Source: Lineus longissimus (Eukaryota; Nemertea; Pilidiophora; Heteronemertea; Lineidae). Taken from it: a DNA stretch of 64,000 bases. Below are positions 48,657 through 59,342 of the stretch, one piece after another (positions within the stretch are counted from its first letter, which is position 1; each line of letters opens with the position of its first letter). The position numbers were made by a program, and so were the translations under genes. The notes beneath the pieces are model-generated. The model saw only the letters and a program-made list of their open reading frames with translations, was not told the DNA's origin and made no database searches. The stretch spans positions 19,654,001-19,718,000 of the forward strand of contig NC_088316.1 in assembly GCF_910592395.1 (NCBI RefSeq), read 5' to 3'.

Positions 48657-50492
48657 GTTGTATCTTGGAGTTGTGTCTCGACCAATGTACGTGGAAATGC
48701 TGTGGAGAAAGTAGTTACATTATATATTGAGTGTGATTACTATGCTTCGTCATCCTCTGCTTCAGCGTCCCTTGATCTTGTTGACGTCGTTTCTGTCCTG
48801 TCTTTCTTCGCCCATGTGGTGCCAGGTCATGTTGAGGTTTTAACTTGGTCTTCCATGTCGTCCAAAACTTGTAGTTACCAATACATGCCATTGGTATCCT
48901 ACCCACCCCCTCATCAGCAACAGAATCATCTCCACGAACTTACCGAAAGAGTGCTTTCGAACCAAATGGCAGAAGCGAAGGAATGTGTTGAGCCTTATTG
49001 GGTTCTTATAAATATCGAATCGGAACACCTGCAAACGGGCAGTTTGGGACGAGAAATTAATCAAACTATCAAATCCTTGTTTGTAAAGCTGACAAACGTT
49101 GGCAAGAGTCAACAATCCGCGGGCAAATCAAAAGTCAATTAAAGACTACCGGATCAAACAAATTCGAACGATGTCCACAAGTCAATATAATATCCTGGAG
49201 GCGCGGGCAACAGTTTTAATGTCACGCCTGGAAAAGTGTCCTTTCATATTATGGTGACGAAGATATTCAGGCCATGGATTCAATGCACACCATAGAATCC
49301 TCTGTCTCACGGTCTGCACGGTCTGTCTTAGGACAGATCTCCACACCACATTGGCTTTGTTGTTTAGGACGGAGCTCTGTCCAATCTTACACATCGAGAG
49401 TCTCTATTTGAAGGTGCAAACTGTCCCCAACACCATTGTCGTTCAGTGCCATTAGTAGGCCTGATCCTTAGATCTCATTAGCTACCCAGTTTTAGGTTGG
49501 AAGACCTACGTCTTTAATCTCGAGCCTTCAGTTTTGGCTTGGCCACGCTGTTCGTAGTTAGCCCTCAGCAGTATTGTACCCCACAACTGAGGACAGGTTG
49601 TGCCTTTGAGACCGTCTTCATGTCTTCAAGCTCTTGGTGATCACACTGGTATCTTCTGGCGAATAGACAACCGAGCTGACGAATGAAACAGTGATGTTTT
49701 GTTTCAAATTGAAATTGAAAAGTCCCAGGCAGCTGACAAACTATCTTCACATGAATGAAATACTAGAAGACATAATTCCAGAGATTACAAAATATGAATT
49801 TATTTCTCACGACCATAAGAAAGTGATCAAACCTGACACTTTAGAGGATTCCTCTGCTGATATTTTGTCCTAAGACTGCCACCACATGTTATACATACTC
49901 GCTCCATAAAGAATGATAGTGTGAAATCGGCCAGTTTAAAATGGAGACAATCCCTCAGTGACCACTGGAGGAGTGTTTTGTATTACTGATGACCATCAGC
50001 ATCACTGAGGACTCCTCCTACAACATACATTACCTCATCTATAATCACTGATAAAAGATACATATGCCACATCATGAATATGGGAAAGCAATTCTAAGAC
50101 TTGGTCCTAACAAGTTAACATGAATGATCATTACTTTGAGAGGAATATGCACATATACACCCATTTTGTCAACACAGACACTGTCCAATAAACAGGTAGT
50201 CATCCTTGTGAGAGGACAAATTCACTGGCATATACTTGCACTGTCCGAGCAGCTAAGTCACATTATAGTTCAATTGATTTCGTTTTCCATGCTCAGTTTA
50301 GATTTTCTGCTAAGATTTCAAGTGGGAGACGGCCTGAAATGATAAAATATTAAACTGACTATTACTTGTTGATTCAATGGCAAGACTGATAAACATCTTT
50401 CTTACTCCTGTCTCTGCAGTAGTAGTAGTAGTATTGTGATTGTATCATCACATAGGATGCATTCAGAACACTGATCAATGAGCCCGACTGCA
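48657..50492. other. Noncoding between secreted-protein gene and COMMD8
   Basis: Holds a dispersed-repeat copy at 48462-48505 (just inside the preceding intron) and a minus-strand AATAAA at 49799-49804 that could serve COMMD8. The 175-codon plus-strand open frame starting at 48615 is antisense to the signal-peptide exon and shows no family features. Confidence 0.5.
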
Positions 50493-51857
50493 TCAAAACA
50501 GATCGTCATCGGTGGCTAATCCAACTACATCAAGCAGACTAATTCTAATGTTTCCTTCCTTTACCTTATTTGCAGCTTCTAAAGTTGAAATCATCTTGAC
50601 TAAGTCTTGTTTGTCGAGTTCTACTGATGTTATTTTGGTATCGCTATCTCTTTGAATGTCAAGATCAAGGTTTAAGATGGGCTCCTGGATTGAAGACAGT
50701 TTGTCACTTGACATTACCAGCTGAAAGGAATGTAAATGAAATTAGAACTCTTCACATCTCAAATCTCTTTTGAATCAAGGATGACATAGAGCCTATATGG
50801 TGAAGTTCCAGCTGGTCTACAGAAACAGAGTCTGTCATATACAAGATATTGGTTTTGTCTATACTGCAGGCAATTTGGGGGTTATGTTAAAATCCCAGCT
50901 TGAGAAGACAAGTGAAATTATCTTGAGGGCTGTGAGGATAAGATCCTCCACCAAATCACCATTTATAACCCAAATTACAGCTAACGATACAATGACCTTC
51001 TTGTGTCAATCACAGAGGATCTCACAACTTACATTGACCTGCCAATCAAAGTCTTTTAAATGTGCTTGAGATATAGCAGTGGTGCTATTAACTAATGTAT
51101 GGCGTATTTCATCTTGACGGAGATGTATAGCTGTCAGCAGCTGCTGTTGGAGACTGGCATCTAAAGACTTTAACTCCTTCTCAGCCTGAAATAGAGAAGT
51201 GATGGTCAAATTCAAAGGATCAGGAAGACAAGGACTATTTCTTCAATTTCATTTATCTAATGCTTGTAATTCAGCTCTGTCATCTTTGTCAGCTTTTTGG
51301 AAAGTTCTTGTCACCCCATGTTTCTGGGAAGTCATGGAAACAAAGGCATTTCACCGAATATTATAGATACCCTAAGAATGTGGAAGAGTCCTACCTCATC
51401 TTTGGTCCATTGGTTTTTGACTACAGATTTCGAAGCAATTTTAACTTGGTCGACTACATCCCACCATTCCTCCAGACTCCAGAACTCAGAATAGTCCTGA
51501 TACTTTGGTCCTATCTTCTCACACAGGTTGTCAATTACTTCATGGATGAACTGAAAGAATAGAATACATATCTGTCAAACCTCCAAATTGACATGACGAA
51601 ATAAAGCAGTGTTTAGCTCAAGCCCAAGCTTGGAAGCTTCCAGCACCATGGCCATGGACCCATGAGAAGACGGGGACGGGGGAGGGAACACTTAATTCCC
51701 ACTTCACTTCATCATCATGACTTCATCAACTTTTAAAAAAAGGGTTGGCCCAGCTTAAGAAAGCACAACGCTTGGACAAGGTCACAATTACCACAAGCAA
51801 ACGGTCTGACGGGCATTTTTCCAAAAAGGAAATCTTATTTCCATCTAGAATATTCAT
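50493..51857 (-). CDS. COMMD8: COMM domain-containing protein 8
   Basis: Subunit of the Commander/CCC complex, which acts in endosomal recycling. Four exons, all phase 0: 51857-51792 (22 codons), 51550-51395, 51185-51033 and 50720-50493, giving 200 residues. The N-terminal helical part FLEKCPSDRLLVFIHEVIDN and YQDYSEFWSLEEWWDVV resemble the YQDY..W.L.EW segment of vertebrate COMMD8. The COMM domain runs from LKDFDWQVNLVMSSDKLSSI to VKMISTLEAANKV. After EAANK the frame continues for about 24 residues instead of ending soon as in vertebrates. AATAAGGTAAAG there could be a donor to a missing last exon, so the C terminus is uncertain. It shares a short upstream region with TRAPPC2. Confidence 0.88.
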
Positions 51858-52095
51858 TTTGTAGAAATTATTTGACAAAAACTTTCATTTCCTGGTTTTT
51901 GGTACTTGCGAATAGCTGAGCACGAAAATGGAGTCTCACTCAAATCTTTCAATATCTAATGTACATTGCCGTGTATATTTAGAAGTTTACATTGTGCACG
52001 ATTGTCAAAATGAAAATGGTTGCCGACGGGAAAAATATTAGTTATTCCATTTCAGACGTGACACAATCCGGATAAAGAGCGACGATATCAGAACC
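51858..52095. promoter_or_regulatory. Bidirectional promoter between COMMD8 and TRAPPC2
   Basis: Only 238 bases separate the two start codons, which point away from each other. Both products are housekeeping trafficking proteins. No TATA box is evident at a suitable distance on either side. Confidence 0.7.
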
Positions 52096-53459
52096 ATGTC
52101 TGGCACATTCTACTTTGTCATTGTTGGTCATCATGACAACCCAGTATTTGAGATGGAGTATCTGCCTCCGAATAAGACACATGATCCAAAGGTGGGCCAA
52201 CTCCAATGAATATCTTAAATCAAACCACAAAAGACCAAGTGGTCGGATGACGTATACTAGGCCTATACATGATATATACCATTTATTCTTTTCTTTTGTT
52301 CATTATGCCTATAGTAACATTTGTTTTGGCTCCAACTGGCAAGGTTACACGTTGACTTTGTCCTTGTGTGACAGTGGCCGCGGCTGCGTGTCGCCGTGTG
52401 AAAATCAAATCAGTTCTGGATAAGTCCGATATACGTTTCCGAATTCGGAAGCCCACCGCTTCCAAATTCGGAAACGTTTCCGATATCGGACTTATCCATA
52501 ACTGAAATGAGGACAACACATCTAGCTGGAAATAACCTCTTCAACAGTAAATGGATTCCATCCTAGTATGAATATGTCCTTGTTAACTGCCCTGTAGCTA
52601 GTTAAAAATTAAGTGATATGTTTCCTATTTTGCAGAAAGATGACCATCGCCACTTAAACCAGTTCATTGCACATGCTGCGTTGGATCTTGTGGATGAACA
52701 GATGTGGGCCACCAACAATATGTACCTCAAGATTGTAGACAAATTCAATGAATGGTTTGTCTCTGCATTTGTTACCGCAGGCAATATCCTTTTTGATAGA
52801 AATGAATTTTCAGTGTTCATTCAGCAAAGATCATAAGCTTACAAATTGCAATGGTGGGGTTAACTGTCTTGTTTTCATGGATAGGGTGGTTACCTCTTTA
52901 GTTCATTGCATGTATTACCTGTCCTTAACATACCTCACGAATGCGATATATCATGCTCCATGATGTGAGAAATGAAGATGGAATAAAGAGCTTTTTCACT
53001 GACATGTATGAAACATATATCAAGGTCAGTGAATAGGTAACCATATTGTGAAGTCCAGAGACCTTGGGATTGGTTATGGAACATCACAGGCTTTCACATT
53101 TGAAGATATCCAGAGACCATGAGTTTCATTTGGAGCACTAAACCACTCTTTATGCCACAATGTTCTGTACAAACCTGAAGAATGTTCTCAGATGTGGGAG
53201 GGAGGAAATAGCTCTCCTGCAGGATATTTTAGGGGTGTGCTCACACCCCTTAAACAGAAAAGCCTGACAGCATCATTATGTCAAGTTCAGATAATGTGTG
53301 TCTTTGTGTTGCTGGTGCAAATTTTGAATTTAAGAATAATTTTGTCTCATTTTCTTTCAGCTGTCCATGAATCCCTTTTACGAACCAAACACCCCAATCA
53401 AATCAGCCACATTCGAAAAGAAGGCACAATTTTTTGGAAGAAAGTATCTTACTGGGTAA
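52096..53459 (+). CDS. TRAPPC2: TRAPP complex subunit 2 (sedlin)
   Basis: Small longin-fold subunit of the TRAPP tethering complexes at ER-Golgi membranes. Four exons: 52096-52191, 52636-52783, 52939-53024 and 53361-53459, giving 142 residues against 140 in human. It begins [20 protein letters not shown] and continues [64 protein letters not shown] and FGRKYLTG, nearly colinear with vertebrate sedlin from memory. Introns 1 and 3 are GT-AG; intron 2 (52784-52938) has AT-AC borders with U12 signals. AATAAA signals follow at 53823-53828 and 53852-53857. The start is fixed by the family N terminus. Confidence 0.97.
52411..52505. repeat. 95-bp palindrome in TRAPPC2 intron 1
   Basis: Arms of about 43 bases: GGATAAGTCCGATA and TTTCCGAATTCGGAAGC on the left, mirrored on the right around CCACC, with a 6-base indel (CGGAAA) in one arm. 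It would fold into a near-perfect hairpin. Confidence 0.75.
52784..52938 (+). other. U12-type AT-AC intron of TRAPPC2
   Basis: The 155-base intron begins ATATCCTTT, ends CCTCAC, and has the U12 branch element TCCTTAAC placed so that the branch A lies 10 bases before the 3' end. These match the minor-spliceosome consensus. No GT-AG choice restores the conserved TAG-MRYIML junction; these borders do, giving TAGRMRYIML. Confidence 0.92.
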
Positions 53460-53822
53460 TCGTACACTCATATGAGATAATCTATAACCATTGCTTCATG
53501 GGTGAGCAAGGACATAGTTGTTGGAAGTCACCAGTCAGGTGATGTTGCAGATCAAGAGGAACTACTGAAAGGGATTTCGTTCATCTGTAAACCACTGCAA
53601 CAAATGAGCCTGCAGCAGCTGTTCATGTTGATGGACCAACTTTGGCAATGCAATTGTCATTCTAAAAAGTGGAAATAAATTGGACGGTTAGCGAAGATGA
53701 CTCAACAAGTGTTGTATCGAATGTGACTGAGTTGTGTACTGTTTTCATTCTGTATACTTCCATCTTGGTTAGAGCAAACTCGATCACACCTGTGTAGGGA
53801 TTAGATATCATCAAGTCTTTTA

Positions 53823-53857
53823 AATAAATGTGCAATATGCTGTGTCAAGTCAATAAA
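53823..53857 (+). promoter_or_regulatory. Two polyadenylation signals of TRAPPC2
   Basis: AATAAA at 53823-53828 and again at 53852-53857, about 370-400 bases after the stop. Confidence 0.6.
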
Positions 53858-53878
53858 TTATGCCAGGTGTAAAGTAAA

Positions 53879-54270
53879 TCAGTCTATATTGTGTTTTTCT
53901 TTCAAAATTCTCCCGGAAGGTTGGTTGTCGGTCAAAACGTTCACGTGCCAAAACGTTTTGCAATATGCTCTTGTCTGTGGAGGCTGTGCATCCAGCTGGT
54001 TGTCACGACTGCTTATTGGCTCTTGCCAAGTCACATCAAACAGCTTGTGCCAACATATTGGTCCTTGGGTGTACCTCAAGTACCGGTAGTAGTCCTTGGC
54101 TGAAAGCACATATCGATCAAGGCAAACGTTTCGAGACGCCTCCTGGCTAATGTCACAACCTGTCTTACCAAAGATGTAGTAGAATGATGTCTTGTTAGTG
54201 GTCCCCATCAGTAAGGTTGACATGTGTATTGTAGACCAATTGTTTCCATGCAGCTCTGCATGTCCCCCCC
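53879..54270 (-). other. Unidentified exon-like open stretch
   Basis: Minus-strand frame reading FYYIFGKTGCDISQEASRN, DYYRYLRYTQGPICWHKLFD and NQLDAQPPQTRAYCKTFWH, with protein-like composition. Overlapping open frames continue to 54512. A G7 run near 54264-54270 separates them, so a length error or mutation there could have split one frame. I recognise no family and see no convincing splice borders. It may be an exon, an old transposon fragment or chance. Confidence 0.25.
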
Positions 54271-54512
54271 TTCCCTATTGATCTCGTCAAGAGACAAGGC
54301 CCTGGCCTGTCGTTAGATGTTCCAGTTGTTGGTTGTGACTGAAGTGCCTGCTGCCGAGTTGTGGAACAATCATGGGAGTACCAATTCTGCCTATAACAAA
54401 TGGAATGGCAGAGCAAAAAAGCAATGGGACGATGGGAAAAGTAAAACATCAGGTTGGTCAGCTGCGACAGGCACATCTTGTCCAACTTCTGTTTTTTCTC
54501 TTGATGTGACAT

Positions 54513-56315
54513 GAGGACAAGCAGTCCCGGTAATAATGAAAGGTAAGAACAATATTGCAGAATACTACTTTATTTTGGATACAATCTGAGCTTTCCTTTA
54601 ACTGGCCATTCTGTCAAGAAAACCAAATCTACTGAAGCGAGCCATTTTTGTCGATGCAACAGAGTCAAGCCAACGTGACGCTTGTGGTTGGAATGGCTCT
54701 GTCACAGCGACTTAAATCGCTTTGTGTGCCCCGCTTTAAGTTGAATTACGTTACAATATCATAACCATTGAAGACATTGCAGTTACTTATTTACAGCGAA
54801 GTGAATTGGCCCTCCAGCAGAAATGTTTGGGGAGCCACATTATAGACCACAACTTTTTAACGAGTTGGAATGTTTTCAGGAAATAAAGAGTGTCTCCATC
54901 AGATATATGCCACAGGTCCATTCTACAGGTATACACCATAAAACATGGATCACTAAAGAGATTTAAAGTGAAGTTCCTTTGAGAACACCTCACAATGTCT
55001 ACAATCAAGAGTCACATTCTTCATGTCACCAGCTGGAGCAAAACAAAATCCTAATATACTAACAGCTTACGTCTCACGAGGAACAAAGGTGCACACTTAT
55101 CATTTCCTGCTTTTAAAAATGCACGTTAGCAGTGTGCACTATCTTTCATTTTGCATGCCGGATCAGTCAGCGGTTGATGTCTTCTGGATGTGAAGACTTA
55201 CTGATATGCTAGTATACACTGGCAAGTGATTTGGCTTGAGTGCACAGCAAGCAAAAACTGGTCCCTTACTCAAAATGAAACTCATTTTAACTCTGCCTGC
55301 GAAAAACTGACAACAAATAAGTTACTACTAAAATGCAATACCTAACGTCAAACCTAATAGCTAGCTTTCGAGTTCAAACCACTTTGTGCGTTATCTAATG
55401 AAATCCACATGCAAAGTGGTTGATGCACTGTTTAGTGCCAATAACTCTAATTGCACTGTAACATGTGCCATATCAAGTACAGATAACAAGCTAAACCTTC
55501 ATGCATAGTAAGTTTTTCTCTCCTGATTGGATTCGGTGAGTTTTTATAAGTCTTTATCAGCCTTTCAGTTCTAAGTAACCTGACCCAATTATTCAGGTCA
55601 GTAACACTCATAAGTGCAATTACACAAAAATCACACAATCGAGGTCCATCGAGTGTTTGTCCTGAGTCTCAAATTTATTAATGTACAAAAAAACGTGTGC
55701 AACAAAACCAATTTAGAAAGGAAATGAAAGGTTACACCGGTGGGAAATGACATTTAATCTGAGAGGGTACACATCTGCTGAATCCAGTCGCCTAGAGTAT
55801 AAAGACAACCTGACATTCACTTCTTGAGCACCACAGGTAGATTATACTCTAGTAACGAGGAAAGCACTCAATTGGAAGAAGTGGAAGAGGAAGGTTCTCA
55901 TTGTACTACCGCATTATGCATTTAGTAAGCTACCAAGATGAGTCATACGATGCCACCTGGCAGCAACTCCCAGTCTTCATGGTCTTTAGATTATTTTAAC
56001 CTGATCCCTTGTAAGCAAGCTTAAAGTCATGTCTCACCCACAACTTAAAAAAGCTCAATCAGAAGCAAACATTCAGGAATGTGAACAATTTCAAAGTTCC
56101 AGATCATAGTTTGAAGTCTATTTGAAATGTTTGACAATGTTCCAAGAACCTTACACCAAACAATAGTCTCTCATTGTGAAAAAGCTATCAAAGCAGCTAT
56201 CAAAGTAGCGAAATATTTCATGAGCACTTCCGATTTTTGGTTGCCAGTCTGTCCTAAAAGCCATAGGAATGGAACTGAGGGAGTTCATTAACAGTGTCTT
56301 CTTTCACCTCTACAG
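54513..56315. other. Noncoding: 3' side of the BTB-BACK gene
   Basis: No gene seen. A minus-strand AATAAA near 55674-55679 may end the BTB-BACK transcript, giving a 3' UTR of about 640 bases. Confidence 0.45.
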
Positions 56316-59300
56316 CTAATTTGCCATTGGCTTGATTATAACACCCATGGTCTTAGAAAGTTCAGGCTCATCGATGGTCAGCGTAACATTTTGATGGTTG
56401 CCACGGGAACAGACATATACAGGTGGACGCTCTACCTGGACCACCTTCTCTTCTTCATTGAACACCATGACTGTCGCCTGAAATTTCGCCTCATTTTGAA
56501 CCATGGCTGACTCATGACAATATATCTGTAATGACCAGACATCACCATTCTTTCTGTACGTAATTTTCCAATCACCGTCCCGTTTCTCATTTGGTACTGG
56601 CCCGACGTACATTTTGACATCGACCTGGATACCAAAGCGCAGGGTATTCGTCATGCGGACATTGTCTACAGACAGGCGGGAGTAGTCTCGGGGCATGAAG
56701 AAGTTTTCACTAAAGCTCACCGAGAGTTCAGTCTGCGATGGACAGAGAGCACGGAAGCGATAAGCCCGTCCAATCAACTCTCGGATGAGCTCGCCACATT
56801 CTGTCTGAGAGGTGAGTTCATGGTGTTCGATCTGATACAACTGTCCGACCATCATCTGTGGGAAGCGGATCAACGGCATCAAGCGACTAGAGTATTCTGT
56901 CATTTCTTGGTTATGATTATCATGCTGAAGCCAAGTGACCACCGCCTCAAACAACGTATACTCGTCAGGCACAATCAGCTGCGAGGAGAGCAAGATATCA
57001 GAGAGAAATTCCATGTCCATATTGACCCACTCAGGGGAAGAGATAATTTCATGGGTGTTCCAACAGATGCACTGAAAGCATCTCTCAAACAGCTCGGAGA
57101 GGTGTAGCGCCTTAGACCAGGGGTACCACGCCAAGGCATTGTTGACGCGTGGACTCTTGGAATGTTCGATCATGTATTTGACACACAAATCTTTGAGTGA
57201 GCCGACGTTGTATTTATCTGCCAGGCATAGAACGCCTACGGCAGAATCAGTTGAAATGGCCAGCTCGGCTGTGTAGAGATACCGCAGGAAGATATCAAAG
57301 ACCGCCTGGCACTCGGGAGATTCATTCAGCTCGACCTCCTCCGTGATGTTGCGTGACCATGGCCGCTCGTAAAGCATCGTCCTGAAGACATCGCTGGATT
57401 TGGCGAGGACGAATTTGTGACCATAGAATCGCTGGTCGCCGATTTTCAAGACGACGTCACTGAGGGACTGTTGGTTGAAGAACTGTGAGACGTTTTGGAT
57501 GAAGTTGAGATCGTCACGCAGGATCTCAACCGATGGAGAGTCCATTACAACCTGCAAGCACACAAATGAAACCTGCATTGAGAATGTGCATTCATAATGA
57601 GGATTAGGAATACTTCTATAGCAAGTGCCAAACTTGTCCTGTAAAAAGAGAAATAGAAGAGATTAGTGACTTGGAGTACTTGAGGGTGAGTTGACACTCT
57701 GGAAGCAGACCACTGGTGTCCAACGACCGTACCAAGATGCCGCAGTCTCTGTGCCTCCACGAGTCCAAGGGTTGATTGCCAACAGTCTCTGTGCCTCCAC
57801 GAGTCCAAGGGTTGATGCCAACAGCCTCCTAGTCTGCCAGGTTAGGAGAAAGCATGGCTATTACAGTGTATGTTGACACTGCACCTCTCAATATACCAGT
57901 ACATGTAACAGCATATCTGAAGTAAAAGGTCAATGATTTGTCATCGATAACTGGATCCAACGTATCCACAACAATAAATAAGCTGATGATCAGATCAATA
58001 TCAAATTCAAAGTTAATTTCCCATCAAATTAACATCCTGTATCTCATCAAAGCAAGTCGGCCAACCCAAATGATTGCAATTATCATCTCATTTGATGGTA
58101 GTTTTCTAGAGTTCTGTGTAATCATCAGGCTGAGGCCAGATAAGAGCACTAATTACAGCTGCGGAAACCAGTAACCAAACATAGGACGACAAGCTGGGTA
58201 AACCAATAAGGTGGAGCAGCTATTTGATGATAGTCCTTGCCTTATACAAGGCCATCCTGTATGTAGGGCAAATAAACATATCTTCTATGAAGAGCAACAA
58301 TAATGTATTCTAAATCGTGACGATCGCATTTTGTGCTTACAATTATCTGTTCCAATATTATGAATAGCGGACATCTTTTTAAATATCTGAATAAGCCTTA
58401 CAGTAAATTTAGCACACGCTCATTGTGTTATATCGAATGGATTTATGTCACGAGGCACGCTGACGTTATCTGGGGTTCACAACCCAGAGAGGACCTCGCC
58501 AAGTCATCAGAGTTTCCCTACCCTTCCAGGTCAACACACGACAACATGGACAAGAAGCTGAAACTGGTTGGACAACATGCAACCTAACTCTCCCAGTTGC
58601 ATACCAGTGTCTTAGTTCACCATCGACAGGCCTGATTATATATGAAAGTACAATGTACATGTGTACTTGCAATGTGCTTAAGAAAGAAATACCAATTGAC
58701 ACTGGGTAGCCGACTCATTAATGTAACTAACTTTGACTGTAGCTACATCATCAATGGTAATCAGTACCCTAAACTAACAACTTGATTAGCTTCCCAATGT
58801 TTCCTGTAACCCACTCATTGTTATACGCTGACAGAGTAGAAAATGACATCAACCAACCAGTTGGGGCATATAATCCCCTCATCACTGACACTGATTCATC
58901 AAGTTCAAACCCTCACTGTAATCCCAATGCCATCTTCCAGCAAAACATCAAGAAAGCTAAAAAATATCATGAATGACAACACAAAATCAAATTTAAACCC
59001 ATAGGAGATGTTTACTTACATGAAGAGGGAAAGGCACCCATGATTTTGTTGATGAATCGCCCCATGTATCAAGTAATGTGACCGCACCCCAAATATGCCA
59101 AAACCTGTCTGCACCTGAGTGGCCTGGCATTGAATGGAAGCAGACCAGACAAGGTGCCCTGATCAGGACAAGCAAACACAGCAAAAAACCACGAGCACTA
59201 AGTGGGAAAAGGAAATGGGAATGCCTACCTTTGAGGGCCTGGGAGAAAGTGGTAACTCCGTGTGGCTTGGCCGGATCACATCCATCGGAGCGTCCGAGAA

Positions 59301-59342
59301 CTCATCAAAGTCCTCGTCAAAGTTTGGATGATATTCAGCCAT
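56316..59342 (-). CDS. BTB-BACK domain protein, BTBD17-like
   Basis: Two coding exons: 59342-59229 (38 codons, donor GTAGGC) and 57551-56316 after TTGTGTGCTTGCAG, phase 0, 449 residues. Exon 1 is acidic (MAEYHPNFDEDFDEFSDAPM). Then comes a BTB domain (FFNQQSLSDVVLKIGDQ, GHKFVLAKSSDVFRTML, VFDIFLRYLYTAEL), a BACK domain (CLADKYNVGSLKDLCVKYM, DEYTLFEAVVTWL, PLIRFPQMMVGQLY) and a C-terminal beta-rich region ending TMGVIIKPM. Order and C-terminal KP motif resemble BTBD17, but no signal peptide is seen, unlike vertebrate BTBD17. A cullin-3 adaptor role is possible but not shown. If exon 1 belongs elsewhere, the start would be ATG at 57545, giving 409 residues. Confidence 0.85.
57743..57838. repeat. 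43-bp direct duplication in the BTB-BACK intron
   Basis: Two adjacent copies of CAGTCTCTGTGCCTCCACGA followed by GTCCAAGGGTTGAT, differing by one base pair at the junction. Confidence 0.85.

Noticed and set aside
52781-52783. GC-AG intron in TRAPPC2 starting at GCAATATCC
   Set aside because: A GC donor leaves no usable AG acceptor before the conserved MRYIML codons; AT-AC with a U12 branch site fits exactly.
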